DNA from: Rhodospirillales bacterium
Lineage (GTDB): Bacteria; Pseudomonadota; Alphaproteobacteria; Rhodospirillales_A; JACZKS01
Assembly: GCA_018648445.1 (NCBI GenBank)
Contig: JABGRG010000030.1
Coordinates: forward strand, 1 to 40,148
Reading direction: 5' to 3'
Length of the DNA: 40,148 nt
The position numbers and the translations under genes were made by a program. Under the pieces are notes generated by a model. That model was not told the DNA's origin. It saw only the letters and a program-made list of their open reading frames with translations, and ran no database searches. Positions 25,701-33,006 of this stretch are shown here, piece by piece (position 1 is the stretch's first letter; the number at the start of each line of letters is the position of its first letter).

Positions 25701-26224
25701 GCGCGCTTGGCGCCATTGATGGCGGCCTTGATCTGCAGCGGGTCTTGCGCGGTTTCGATGATAATGGCGTCGGAGCCACCGGCAATCAGCCCGGCGCACT
25801 GAATGGCGAGCCCGTCTTCAAGGACGTCGTAGGCGATATGGTCAAGGCTGGGAAGTTTGGTCCCCGGCCCGACGTCGCCCAGAACGAAGCGCGGCTTACC
25901 ATCCGTGAACTCTGCAATGACTTCGCGCGCCAGTTCGGCTGCCGCTTTGCTCAGGGAATACGCCTCGTCTTCCAACCCAAACTCGCCCAGCGTAATCGGC
26001 GACGTGCCAAAAGTATTGGTGGTGATCAGATCGGCGCCCGCATTGAGATAAACGCGATGGATATCGCGCACCACGTCGGGCCGCGAACGGGTCAGAATGT
26101 CGGTGCAGTTCTCGTAGCCCAGGAAGTCCTTTTCCACGTCCAGATCGGCGGCCTGGACCTTGGAGCCCATTCCACCGTCGCACAGCAGGACGTTGTCATT
26201 CAGAACTTCGAGAAGTTTGGTCAT
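22730..26224 (-). CDS. metH: Cobalamin-dependent methionine synthase MetH, full length
   Basis: This enzyme transfers the methyl group of 5-methyltetrahydrofolate to homocysteine via methylcobalamin. At 1164 residues all four modules are present: the homocysteine domain (about 1-320, zinc Cys residues in GLNCATGP and GGCCGTDE), the folate domain (from about 345, with ERCNANGSKKF), the cobalamin cap and binding domain (DVHDIGKN around residue 730, the His being the cobalt ligand), and the C-terminal SAM-dependent reactivation domain (YRGSRFSFGYPACPNVADQ). Many alphaproteobacteria split this enzyme; here it is intact. ATG 26224 is preferred because it follows the metF stop by one base and gives MTKLLEVLNDNVLLCDGGMGS. 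It is the last gene of the sahR-metF-metH operon. Confidence 0.97.
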   Translation of the reverse strand: MTKLLEVLNDNVLLCDGGMGSKVQAADLDVEKDFLGYENCTDILTRSRPDVVRDIHRVYLNAGADLITTNTFGTSPITLGEFGLEDEAYSLSKAAAELAREVIAEFTDGKPRFVLGDVGPGTKLPSLDHIAYDVLEDGLAIQCAGLIAGGSDAIIIETAQDPLQIKAAINGAKRARAEAGVDLPIFVQVTVETTGTLLVGSDIAAAATTIQAMDVDLLGLNCATGPQEMAEHVRWLSENWPALISVQPNAGLPELVDGKASYPLGATEFSQWVGRFIEEDGVNIIGGCCGTDETHIAALDDMLRTRAGGARLRPVPVRRDIHWVPAVASLYSQAALRQENAFFSIGERCNANGSKKFREFQDAEDWDGCIATGRAQVGEGSHALDICTAYVGRNEASDMTEVVSRMRGAVSAPLVIDSTELDVLETALKLYGGKAIINSINFEDGEEPAAKRLELARRFGAAVVALTIDEDGMAKDAKSKLAIAKRLYEFACVKHGLPASDLLIDPLTFTICTGNEDDRKLALNTLDAIEAIATELPECQIVLGLSNVSFGLKMASRHVLNSVFLDHALKRGMTGAIVHVSKILPLHRIPAEEVRITEDLIYDRRKDGYDPLTEYMTLFVDRVDEVEEEKKAPASVEERLKHRIVDGDRVGLDGDLDEAMQAHAPLSIVNDILLDGMKVVGELFGSGKMQLPFVLQSAETMKAAVAHLEPFMEKAEGSQKGTIVLATVKGDVHDIGKNLVDIILTNNGYRVVNLGIKQPIANIVAAAKEHTADAVGMSGLLVKSTVIMRENLTEMTREGVDVPVLLGGAALTRKYVEEDCRAAYGDGGVAYARDAFDGLSLMDKVRTGVFSDHVTAAGEKRAARPSSKKRELGREVQPITTRPVDMEEIRLRRADLHADIEVATPPFWGPKLLERVSPRALLPFLNEVMLYQFHWGFKKQGRSRDEWRDWAAKEVKPILARMLETCEAEDILQPQAVYGYWPCASEGNSVVLFGEDGQTEAARFAFPRQAREGGLCIADFFRDVDDGARDVIGMQVVTAGQRASDVARNWFGDNRYQDYLYLHGLGVEIAEALAEYVHKRIRAELGFAAEDARDMGKLLKQEYRGSRFSFGYPACPNVADQRALLDLLGAERIGVDMADEDQLHPEQSTSALVVLHPQAKYFSV

Positions 26225-26225
26225 T

Positions 26226-27143
26226 TCAGTTTTCTTCCCTTTTTGGGCTTTCTTCTTTGGTGTCATCGGGCCTGACGCCCAAAATATGGCAGATGGCATA
26301 AGCCAGATCGGCGCGGTTGAGCGTGTAGAAGTGGAACTGCCTGACCCCGGCGGCGATCAATGACCGGCATTGCTCGGCGGCCAGGGTGGCGGCAACGAGC
26401 ATGCGGGTTTCGGGGTCGTCGTCAAGGCCATCGAACAAATCGGCCAGCCACGCCGGAACGTAGGTTCCGCAGGCCTGACTGAACTGCACGATGCGGGAAA
26501 ATTTGGTCACCGGCAGAATGCCTGGAATAATCGGAGCGTTAATTCCAGCCGCCCGGGCACGGTCGACAAAGCGCAAAAAATCCACTGGGTCGAAAAAGTA
26601 CTGGGTGATCGCCCGCGAGGCTCCGGCATCAATTTTGCGCTTGAGGTTGTCAAGATCGCTTTGCGCGCTTTCCGCCTCGGGATGGACTTCGGGATAAGCG
26701 GCGACGCTGATTTCGAAGTCGGCAATCCTTTTCAGGCCCGCCACCAGGTCGGAAGCGTAGGCATAGCCGCCGGGATGGGGGGTATAAGCGCCCTCGCCTT
26801 CGGGCGCGTCGCCACGCAGGGCGACGATATGACGCACACCCGCCTCCCAATAATGCCGCGCGACGTCATCAACTTCTTCGCGCGTGGCCCCAACGCAGGT
26901 CAGATGCGCCGCAGGCTTAAGCGCCGTATCCTTGAGGATGCGCGCCACCGTTTTGTGCGTGCGGTCACGGGTCGTTCCGCCCGCGCCGTAGGTCACGGAC
27001 ACGTACTCCGGCTTCAACGGAGCAAGGCGCTGAATGGACGACCAAAGCGTGGCCTCCATCTTTTCCGTGTGTGGCGGAAAAAACTCGAAAGAGACGCCAA
27101 CGTCCCCGGGCAAGGATACTACGCGTGCACTAAAATCGGACAT
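26226..27143 (-). CDS. metF: 5,10-methylenetetrahydrofolate reductase MetF
   Basis: A 305-residue flavoprotein that reduces 5,10-methylene-THF to 5-methyl-THF, the methyl donor for MetH. Family signatures are VSFEFFPPHTEKMEATLW near the N-terminus, EYVSVTYGAGGTTRDRTHKTV, and HIVALRGDAPEGEG; the ITQYFFDP and PIIPGILPVTKFSRI blocks belong to the flavin and folate site. The start codon follows the SahR stop codon without any gap and the stop is one base before metH, so the three genes are translationally coupled. Supply of methyl-folate and its use are thereby produced together. Confidence 0.96.
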   Translation of the reverse strand: MSDFSARVVSLPGDVGVSFEFFPPHTEKMEATLWSSIQRLAPLKPEYVSVTYGAGGTTRDRTHKTVARILKDTALKPAAHLTCVGATREEVDDVARHYWEAGVRHIVALRGDAPEGEGAYTPHPGGYAYASDLVAGLKRIADFEISVAAYPEVHPEAESAQSDLDNLKRKIDAGASRAITQYFFDPVDFLRFVDRARAAGINAPIIPGILPVTKFSRIVQFSQACGTYVPAWLADLFDGLDDDPETRMLVAATLAAEQCRSLIAAGVRQFHFYTLNRADLAYAICHILGVRPDDTKEESPKREEN

Positions 27144-28115
27144 TCAGCTGTCCTCCAAAAGTGGTTTTTTCAGACCACGCCAGATGGTTACAGTCAATGG
27201 ATCGCCGGGAAGGTTCCGGATGGCCGCCGTTTCAATTCCGGCGGCGCGAAACCATGACGCGACCTCGGTGTCGGAAAAGCCCAAACGCCGGTGCTCGTGT
27301 TCTTCCCGAAGGGGCTCCAGTTCGTGCGGCGCAAAATCGGCGACCAGCAAACTTCCGCCCTGCACCAGGACGCGGGTGGCCTCGGCAATGGCGCGGCCCG
27401 GTTCGTCGGCGAAATGCAGGACCTGATGGATGGTCACGGCGTCAAACGATCCGGCATCGAACGGTAGATCGTACATGTCGGCCTGACGAACGGTGCAATT
27501 GGCCAACCCGGCGCGCTCCAGATTGGTCCGCGCCACGGTTAACATTTCATGAGAAAGGTCGATGCCCTCGCCATGATCCAGATGCGGAGCCAGAACCTCA
27601 AGAATGCGTGCGCTTCCGGTACCCACGTCCAGCACACGCCCCAAGGGGCGTTGGCCAAGCATGTCGAGAAGCAGCCCTTCAACCTCGCGCTCGTCCACGT
27701 ATAGCTTGCGCAATTCATTCCATCGCTCGGCGTTTCGGCTGAAATAGGCCTGCGCCGCTTCGGCCCGCTCGGCCTTAACCTCGGCCAGACGCAAAAAAGC
27801 CTGAACCAGGGCCGGATCGCCTTCATCCACGCGCGAAATCAGTTCATGGGCAAGACGGGCCATTGCCCCTTCGCGCGGCAACCGATGGAATACCCAGCTT
27901 CCTTCGCGATAACGCTGCAACACGCCAGCGTCGACCAACAGCCGCAAATGGCGGGAAATGCGCGGCTGGCTCTGATCCAGAATGCGGATCAGTTCACTGA
28001 CTGTAAGGTCGCCGCGCGCACACAGCGCCAGAATGCGAAGCCGCGTCGGTTCGGCAACCGCGCGCAAGCCTTTCAGCAATCGTTCAGCGTCGATCTTTTC
28101 CGCAGCTTGGGACAT
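27144..28115 (-). CDS. sahR: SahR-type regulator: ArsR winged helix fused to SAM-methyltransferase domain
   Basis: A 323-residue fusion. The N-terminal ArsR winged helix (about 14-95) reads AVAEPTRLRILALCARGDLTVSELIRILDQSQPRISRHLRLLVDAGVLQRYREGSWVFHRL. The C-terminal class I methyltransferase fold (about 145-300) has motif I VLDVGTGSARILE, the acidic GIDLSHEML, and FDAVTIHQVLHF. This architecture upstream of metF-metH is that of SahR, the S-adenosylhomocysteine-responsive repressor of methionine-cycle genes in Proteobacteria; the methyltransferase fold then acts as the ligand-sensing domain. A 20-bp palindrome lies 53 bp before the start. The ribosome-binding site is AGGTGG. It is the first gene of a three-gene operon and is probably autoregulated. 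Confidence 0.9.
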   Translation of the reverse strand: MSQAAEKIDAERLLKGLRAVAEPTRLRILALCARGDLTVSELIRILDQSQPRISRHLRLLVDAGVLQRYREGSWVFHRLPREGAMARLAHELISRVDEGDPALVQAFLRLAEVKAERAEAAQAYFSRNAERWNELRKLYVDEREVEGLLLDMLGQRPLGRVLDVGTGSARILEVLAPHLDHGEGIDLSHEMLTVARTNLERAGLANCTVRQADMYDLPFDAGSFDAVTIHQVLHFADEPGRAIAEATRVLVQGGSLLVADFAPHELEPLREEHEHRRLGFSDTEVASWFRAAGIETAAIRNLPGDPLTVTIWRGLKKPLLEDS

Positions 28116-28167
28116 TCAACCACCTTTTGTCGCAGGACCGAAGCACACGCCGGTGCGCTCAAAACCA

Positions 28168-28187
28168 ATATAAAGATTTCTTTATAT
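28168..28187. promoter_or_regulatory. Probable SahR operator upstream of sahR-metF-metH
   Basis: ATATAAAGA-TT-TCTTTATAT is a perfect 9+2+9 palindrome ending 53 bp before the sahR start. On the minus strand it includes TATATT, a possible -10 box, so bound repressor would block transcription. From memory the known SahR motifs contain AAAGAT/ATCTTT halves, which agrees. Confidence 0.7.
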
Positions 28188-28364
28188 GTTTTACAGGGGG
28201 AACGTGCAGAAAATTCAAAAAACTTCTGCGCAGGCCAATCGGCGATTCGTTGCATAAAAAACACAACAGTTACATTTTCCGCACAATTTAGTTGGCTTCC
28301 TCGTGGTTATTTGGGGGTGCGTATGCTATCTATTGAGGGTGTGAGGAACGCATTGTGTCGCGGT

Positions 28365-28406
28365 GTCGTCAGTGGACTGGATTTGTTGGAGAACAAACCT
28401 GACGAC
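28365..28406 (+). other. Stem-loop in the mlaA leader with GGAG apical loop
   Basis: The outer stem GTCGTCAG (28365-28372) pairs with CTGACGAC (28399-28406). The inner stem TTTGTT (28382-28387) pairs with AACAAA (28392-28397) and presents the tetraloop GGAG. A GGA in a hairpin loop is the form recognised by CsrA/RsmA proteins. No T-run follows. It may be a regulatory leader or part of a small RNA. Confidence 0.45.
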
Positions 28407-28539
28407 GCTATATGTGGTAGAGAAGCCGTTTAGACCCCCGATGGGTTGTCACAAACCCGAAAGAAAACGAAGGGTCGGTCACGGCGATAGGAGCTCCGGA
28501 AGGTCCCCGGAACGCCTTGCAAACTGGGAAGAATGGCGC

Positions 28540-29385
28540 GTGAGGTTTTCCTCGACACCCCATCGCGAGTGGTCTTTATTCCGCGCACTTGGTGTGCTGA
28601 TTTTGTCGCTTTTCGTGACCGCCGGGTGCGCTTCCATGCCCGATCCAACGGACGCCGAGGCGGTAGCCGAATTTGAAGAGATCAATGACCCAGGCGAACC
28701 GGCCAATCGCGCGGTTTTCGAATTCAATCGTGGTCTCGATACGGTAATCGTCAAACCCGCCGCCGGAATGTACCGGCATATTATTCCGCCGCCGGTCCGC
28801 GAAGGCATTCACAATGCGCTGAACAATCTTCGTTCGCCGGTGGTCTTTTTCAACGACATTCTGCAGGGCGAATTCGGGCGCGCGGGCACGACCCTGATGC
28901 GTTTCGTCATCAACTCCACCATCGGCGTTCTTGGGCTTGGCGATCCGGCGACCGATTTTGGCTTCGAATATCATAACGAAGACTTCGGCCAGACCCTGGC
29001 AACATGGGGCGTGGACGAAGGCCCCTATATTATGTTGCCGATCTTTGGGCCGTCGAACCCGCGCGACGCCGTCGGGTTGGTGGTTGATTTCATTTCCGAT
29101 CCCCTGAACTGGTGGGCGACCAACACGGACCGCGAATTCATCACCTATTCGCGCAGCGGCACCCGCGCCGTTGATGGGCGGGCCCGCAACTACGATGTGC
29201 TCGAGGATCTGGAACGCTCGTCACTGGATTTCTATGCGGCGATCCGCAGCCTGTACCGGCAACGCCGGATCGACGAAATTTCCAACGGAAAATCAAGCGC
29301 GATCATGCCCGCGCCCGGCCTGAGCGACGAGCCGATCCTGCCGGGTCCGCGCCGTTCCCCTGACGAGATTTCGATTTCACAATGA
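28540..29385 (+). CDS. mlaA: MlaA (VacJ) outer-membrane lipoprotein, phospholipid transport
   Basis: MlaA removes mislocalised phospholipids from the outer leaflet of the outer membrane and passes them to periplasmic MlaC. With GTG 28540 as start the protein has 281 residues and a lipoprotein signal with lipobox VTAGC (Cys at about residue 26); GGGAAGAA is six bases upstream. Family blocks follow: INDPGEPANRAVFEFNRGLDTVIVKPAAGMYRHIIPPPVREGIHNALNNLRSPVVFFNDILQGEF, NSTIGVLGLGDPATDFGF, and LPIFGPSNPRDAVG. The C-terminus is Pro-rich. It overlaps mlaC by 4 bp. The inner-membrane MlaFEDB complex is not in this window and must be elsewhere. Confidence 0.93.
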   Translation: MRFSSTPHREWSLFRALGVLILSLFVTAGCASMPDPTDAEAVAEFEEINDPGEPANRAVFEFNRGLDTVIVKPAAGMYRHIIPPPVREGIHNALNNLRSPVVFFNDILQGEFGRAGTTLMRFVINSTIGVLGLGDPATDFGFEYHNEDFGQTLATWGVDEGPYIMLPIFGPSNPRDAVGLVVDFISDPLNWWATNTDREFITYSRSGTRAVDGRARNYDVLEDLERSSLDFYAAIRSLYRQRRIDEISNGKSSAIMPAPGLSDEPILPGPRRSPDEISISQ

Positions 29386-30008
29386 ATTTGCGCGTACTCG
29401 CACTATCCGCAGCGCTTTTCGTTGTCGCAGGGTTGTCCGTGCCTGTGGTGCGCGCCGACCCGGCCTCCGAGGCGTCGGTTTTCATCGAAACACTGGCCGA
29501 GGATACTGTCCGCGCGCTGACCGTGGGCGAGGTGCCGCGCAGCGAGAGAATTAGCCGTTTCAGGGTTCTGTTCAACGACCACTTCGCGGTCGAAGCCATG
29601 GCCAAATGGGTTTTGGGACGCCATTGGCGGCGCGCAGACGCGCCGGAGCGCGCGGAATACCTGCGCCTGTTTGTGGATTATATCGTCGCTTCGTTTGTCG
29701 ACCGCTTCGCCGAATACGCGGGCGAGAAGTTGCATATCACCAAAGCCATTGCCGATGACGGAATTTCGGCCACCGTTTTTTCGGAAATACGCCTGCCGGG
29801 CGGCAGCAAGACCCCGGCGCGCGTAAATTGGCGCCTCGACGGCGTGGTCGGTGATTTCAAAATCGTCGACGTGGTGGTCGAAGGCGTCAGCATGAGCACC
29901 ACCATGCGATCCGATTTCGGATCAATCATCCGCCGCGAAGGCGGAAAACTGGCAGGCCTTCTGGCCGTCCTGCGCAAGAAAACCGAAACCCTCAGAACCG
30001 CCAACTAG
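29382..30008 (+). CDS. mlaC: MlaC-family periplasmic phospholipid-binding protein
   Basis: A 208-residue periplasmic carrier of the MlaC/Ttg2D family that shuttles phospholipid between MlaA and the inner-membrane Mla transporter. The signal peptide is about residues 1-25 (LALSAALFVVAGLSVPVVRA). The mature part shows RISRFRVLFNDHFAVEAMAKWVLGRHWRRADAPERAEYLRLFVDYIVASFVDRFAEY, typical of the family's helical region, and VNWRLDGVVGDFKIVDVVVEGVSMSTTMRSDF, the lipid-binding strand region. The start lies in the ATGA overlap with mlaA. Some members of the family serve hopanoid transport (HpnM), but the mlaA partner argues for phospholipid. Confidence 0.93.
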   Translation: MNLRVLALSAALFVVAGLSVPVVRADPASEASVFIETLAEDTVRALTVGEVPRSERISRFRVLFNDHFAVEAMAKWVLGRHWRRADAPERAEYLRLFVDYIVASFVDRFAEYAGEKLHITKAIADDGISATVFSEIRLPGGSKTPARVNWRLDGVVGDFKIVDVVVEGVSMSTTMRSDFGSIIRREGGKLAGLLAVLRKKTETLRTAN

Positions 30009-30035
30009 GTTATGGACCCATTAAATTAGGCGTTC

Positions 30036-30125
30036 CGTTTCCAATGTCCGCTAGCCGGTCAAATCCGGCCTACAACAGAGGGGCGTGATTTTGTCTGCTC
30101 CTGCCCCGAAGCGGACATGCTCGTT
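30036..30125. repeat. Intergenic palindromic repeat bounded by ATGTCCGCT/AGCGGACAT
   Basis: ATGTCCGCT (30044-30052) and AGCGGACAT (30110-30118) are perfect 9-bp inverted repeats enclosing about 57 bp with smaller hairpins (CCGG-N6-CCGG; GGGGC/GCCCC). The AGCGGACAT boundary recurs in dispersed intergenic sequences of many alphaproteobacterial genomes, as I recall. No second copy was seen in this window. Confidence 0.4.
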
Positions 30126-30185
30126 GTTGGAATTGAATGATATTTCAATCACTTTCCTATATTGCCAGAAAGCGATTGAGGCGTA

Positions 30186-30392
30186 TTACACCTCAGAAAT
30201 ATCTTCAATCACAAATCCCCGATGCTCGGGGTGTTGTTGGCTCACTTTGGATCGAGCCATTTCTTCGTTCAAAGCAGCAATTTCGATGTATTGCGTTGTT
30301 CCCCAATCATCGCTGTATCTGTCATGTTGTTCTTTTCGGGCGATCGCGTCGCGTACTTCTTGATTAAAAATTGCGACCTCGTATTTTGGCAT
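30186..30392 (-). CDS. Small conserved-looking protein of unknown function (68 aa)
   Basis: I do not recognise this 68-residue protein. It begins MPKYEVAIFNQEVRDAIARKEQHDRYSDDWGTTQYIEIAALNEEMARSKVSQQHPEHRGFVIEDISEV. The predicted beta-alpha-beta-alpha-beta pattern, with W-G-T-T-Q-Y-I-E-I as central strand, and the compact ending with a V-I-E-D-I strand look like a genuine small soluble fold rather than chance coding. ATG 30392 is chosen because GGGGA lies eight bases upstream; an in-frame ATG at 30407 would begin inside that ribosome-binding site. It is alone in an AT-richer gap between mlaC and ettA. Confidence 0.55.
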   Translation of the reverse strand: MPKYEVAIFNQEVRDAIARKEQHDRYSDDWGTTQYIEIAALNEEMARSKVSQQHPEHRGFVIEDISEV

Positions 30393-30691
30393 GAAGTTTT
30401 TCCCCATTCAGACTAAGAGCAGACCCATCTTTTTTTTCGCCGTATATCGTTCGGCATTCAGCTGCCGGCCAAACTTGATATTACCCTGCTACATCATTTG
30501 ATAACTGACTAAAAGTAGTCAATTAAATAGAGGTTCGAACCTGAGATTTCTTCACGAATGAGTGAAAAACGTTGCACCTATATCGCTGGTGTGTATTTGC
30601 AACGCGCTGTTTGGCAAACCTCACGAGTAAGGACCGCAACGTTGCGGAAGATCACGCCACGCCAGAATGATCCTATTGGTCTGGAAGTGCT
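30393..30691. other. AT-richer gene-free stretch between the small ORF and ettA
   Basis: No coding sequence was seen. It contains palindromes: GACTA-AAAG-TAGTC (30507-30520), AGGTTCGAACCT (30531-30542), CCGCAACGTTGCGG (30634-30647), and at its right edge a TAGAGCACTTC sequence (complement of 30684-30694) whose first three bases are the ettA stop codon. On the minus strand TTGACT near 30525 could be the -35 of the small ORF's promoter; the -10 is poor. Confidence 0.45.
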
Positions 30692-32374
30692 CTAACCCCG
30701 CATCAGGGGCCGGTACTTGATGCGGTGTGGTTGGTCGGCTTCGGCGCCTAGGCGGCGTTTGCGATCAGCCTCGTAGTCTTCGTAGTTGCCCTCGAACCAG
30801 ACCACCTGACTGTCGCCCTCGAACGCCAGAATATGCGTGGCGATGCGGTCCAGGAACCAGCGGTCGTGGCTGATGATGACGGCGCAGCCGGCGAACTGAT
30901 CGAGCCCCTGTTCCAGGGCACGCAGGGTTTCCACGTCCAGATCGTTGGTCGGTTCGTCAAGCAGCAGGACGTTGGCGCCGGATTTCAGCATCTTGGCCAG
31001 ATGCACGCGGTTGCGCTCGCCGCCCGAGAGTTGGCCGACACGTTTTTGCTGGTCGGGACCGCGGAAATTGAACTGGCCCACGTAGGCGCGGCTGCTCATG
31101 CGCCGCTTGCCCAGTTCGATCTCGTCGTTTCCTTCGCTGATTTCCTCCCACACGGTTTTGGCCGCATCCAGGTTATCGCGCGATTGATCGACGTACCCCA
31201 GCTTGACGGTTTCGCCCAAGCGCAAGGTTCCCTCGTCGGGGGTCTCCTGCTCGGTAATCATGCGAAACAGCGTCGTTTTGCCGGCGCCGTTCGGACCGAT
31301 GATGCCGACGATTCCGCCCGGCGGTAGTTTGAAATCGACGCCTTCCATAAGCAACTTGTCGCCAAATGCTTTGCCAACCCCCTTGGCCTCGATGACCAGA
31401 TTGCCGAGACGCGGCCCTGGCGGAACGACGATTTGCGCATTTCCCGTCTGCTCGTTGCCCGCGTCGGCCAGCATGGTTTCGTAGGCCGCGATGCGGGCCT
31501 TGCCCTTGGCCTGACGGGCGCGCGCGGATGAGCGTATCCATTCCAGTTCGTGGGCAAGGGTACGCTGGCGCGCGCTTTCCTGCTTTTCCTCGACGGCGAG
31601 GCGTTTTTGCTTTTGCTCCAGCCACGAAGAATAGTTGCCCTCGTAGGGGATGCCGCGCCCGCGATCAAGTTCAAGTATCCAGCCGGTCACTTTATCGAGG
31701 AAGTAGCGATCATGGGTGATGACCATGACCGTGCCTTCGTATTCCGCCAAAAAGCGCTCCAGCCAGGCCACCGATTCGGCGTCCAGATGGTTTGTCGGTT
31801 CGTCCAGCATCAGGATGTCGGGGCGTTGCAGAAGCAGCCGGGCCAACGCCACCCGCCGTCGCTCGCCGCCGGAAATCTGGGTCACATCGGCATCGCCCGG
31901 CGGACAGCGAAGGGCGTCCATGGCGATCTCGATGGTGCGTTCCAGCTCCCACCCGCTGGCGGCGTCGATCTTTTCCTGCAATTCGCCCTGTTCTTCCAGA
32001 AGGGCGTTCATCTCGTCGTCTTCGAGCGGTTCGGCGAAACGTGCGCTGACTTCATTGAAGCGATCCATCAGCACCTTGATCCCGCCCAATCCTTCAAGGA
32101 CGTTTTCTTCCACTGTCTTTGACGGGTCGAGATCGGGCTCCTGAGCGAGGTACCCCAACCGAATGCCCTCGGCGGCCCATGCCTCGCCGCCGTATTCCTC
32201 TTCCAGTCCGGCCATGATTTTCAGCAAGGTGGACTTGCCCGCACCGTTGATGCCCAAAACCCCGATTTTCGCGCCCGGAAGGAAGGACAGCGAAATTCCC
32301 TTCAAAACCTCGTGCCCACCGGGAAAGGTTTTGGTCAGTTCCTTCATTACGTAGACGTATTGATAGGCGGGCAT
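30692..32374 (-). CDS. ettA: Energy-dependent translational throttle protein EttA (ABC-F ATPase)
   Basis: A 560-residue ABC-F protein with two ATPase domains and no membrane part. EttA binds the ribosomal E site and gates the first steps of elongation according to ATP/ADP ratio. Domain 1 has Walker [10 protein letters not shown] and signature [16 protein letters not shown]; domain 2 has GPNGAGKTT and [15 protein letters not shown]; both Walker B motifs end in LLLDEPTN or LMLDEPTN. The charged linker ([42 protein letters not shown]) and the C-terminal [18 protein letters not shown] are the EttA hallmarks. Start ATG 32374 is selected: GGAG lies six bases upstream and it gives [15 protein letters not shown]. 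Confidence 0.96.
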   Translation of the reverse strand: MPAYQYVYVMKELTKTFPGGHEVLKGISLSFLPGAKIGVLGINGAGKSTLLKIMAGLEEEYGGEAWAAEGIRLGYLAQEPDLDPSKTVEENVLEGLGGIKVLMDRFNEVSARFAEPLEDDEMNALLEEQGELQEKIDAASGWELERTIEIAMDALRCPPGDADVTQISGGERRRVALARLLLQRPDILMLDEPTNHLDAESVAWLERFLAEYEGTVMVITHDRYFLDKVTGWILELDRGRGIPYEGNYSSWLEQKQKRLAVEEKQESARQRTLAHELEWIRSSARARQAKGKARIAAYETMLADAGNEQTGNAQIVVPPGPRLGNLVIEAKGVGKAFGDKLLMEGVDFKLPPGGIVGIIGPNGAGKTTLFRMITEQETPDEGTLRLGETVKLGYVDQSRDNLDAAKTVWEEISEGNDEIELGKRRMSSRAYVGQFNFRGPDQQKRVGQLSGGERNRVHLAKMLKSGANVLLLDEPTNDLDVETLRALEQGLDQFAGCAVIISHDRWFLDRIATHILAFEGDSQVVWFEGNYEDYEADRKRRLGAEADQPHRIKYRPLMRG

Positions 32375-32440
32375 AATCGTCTCCAAATTGCGGTCTGGCT
32401 ATCGCAGCCGCTGTATAGCCGCAAAAGTGGAAAACGACAA

Positions 32441-32929
32441 TCAACCCTTTGTTTTGGCCTTGAAAGCGGCGATCTTTTCTTTCAGTTCGGTGAATTCCTC
32501 GCACCCGAAAAAGCAGATGCGGTCCAGCGCCTTCAGGTGTTCCTCTGCCTTGCCGACGTTTCCCATTTGAAGATAGGCCTCGCCAATATATTCGTGCGCG
32601 CCCTTGTGCTTGGGATTGATGGCCAGCGCCTTGTCGTAACTGTCCAGCGCGGCGTCGATTTTTCCCACGTGGCGCAGGGAATAGCCGAGCAAATTGTAAG
32701 CGTTGGCATTTTTCGGATCGGTCGCCACAGCCTTCTGCAAAAGTGGAATGGCGCGCGCCCAGTCCTTTGCATCAGAAGCCTTGCGCCCTGCCGCATAGTC
32801 TGGATCAACCTTTGTGGTAGTGGTTCCACCGCTTGAGCCGCCGTTATCCGAACCGCTGCCTGCGGCAAAGGCGAGCGGGGCCGTCAGGACCAGCGAACCC
32901 GCCAAAATCAAAACAAACGGAAATTTCAT
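32441..32929 (-). CDS. Secreted TPR-repeat protein
   Basis: A 162-residue exported protein. The signal peptide (MKFPFVLILAGSLVLTAPLAFA) is followed by a Gly/Ser/Thr-rich spacer, then about three tetratricopeptide repeats: YAAGRKASDAKDWARAIPLLQKAVATDPKNANAYNLLGYSLRHVGKIDAALDSYDKALAINPKHKGAHEYIGEAYLQMGNVGKAEEHL. The end carries two cysteines (ICFFGCEEF) that may form a disulphide, and a Lys-rich tail. It would act as a periplasmic binding scaffold; no partner is evident. The ribosome-binding site is AGAGGGG. A 7-bp inverted repeat lies just upstream. It follows the iclR-type gene on the same strand at 77 bp, so read-through is possible. Confidence 0.82.
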   Translation of the reverse strand: MKFPFVLILAGSLVLTAPLAFAAGSGSDNGGSSGGTTTTKVDPDYAAGRKASDAKDWARAIPLLQKAVATDPKNANAYNLLGYSLRHVGKIDAALDSYDKALAINPKHKGAHEYIGEAYLQMGNVGKAEEHLKALDRICFFGCEEFTELKEKIAAFKAKTKG

Positions 32930-32943
32930 CGCAAATCCCCTCT

Positions 32944-32964
32944 CTGATCATTGTCCGTGATCAG
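32944..32964. promoter_or_regulatory. Inverted repeat upstream of the TPR gene
   Basis: CTGATCA-N7-TGATCAG is a perfect interrupted palindrome immediately before the ribosome-binding site of the TPR gene. It could be an operator or an RNA hairpin that separates this gene from the upstream operon. No T-run follows. Confidence 0.35.
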
Positions 32965-33006
32965 GTGGGAATGCTGTTCGGCGAACGCAATGGGGCGAAC
33001 GATCAA

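Larger units (their letters stand above)
28116..28539. other. 424-bp divergent region between sahR and mlaA, with structured leader
   Basis: There is no gene here. From the left it holds the SahR operator and promoter, an AT-rich stretch (28190-28320), and a region likely transcribed as the mlaA leader that contains a two-part stem-loop (28365-28406). The reading frame of mlaA stays open upstream to about 28363, but that part (M-S-S-V-D-W..., many Arg and Pro) does not look like protein and would bury the signal peptide. Confidence 0.6.

Noticed and set aside
24236..26275. 679-codon open frame antisense to metH
   Set aside because: metH on the opposite strand is an unmistakable full-length gene. 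The antisense frame is open because of GC-biased codon use and has no recognisable domain.
28363..28539. Upstream extension of the mlaA frame (59 codons)
   Set aside because: It would place 59 Arg/Pro-rich residues before the lipoprotein signal and covers the leader hairpin. GTG 28540 has a proper ribosome-binding site and signal peptide.
30085..30363. 92-codon plus-strand frame containing PKRTCSLLELND
   Set aside because: It overlaps the better-supported small minus-strand gene. The PKRT-type segment is the kind of spurious translation that comes from AGCGGACAT repeats.
30531..30542. AGGTTCGAACCT, resembling a tRNA T-arm
   Set aside because: No acceptor, anticodon or D-stem can be built on either strand; it is treated as a plain palindrome.
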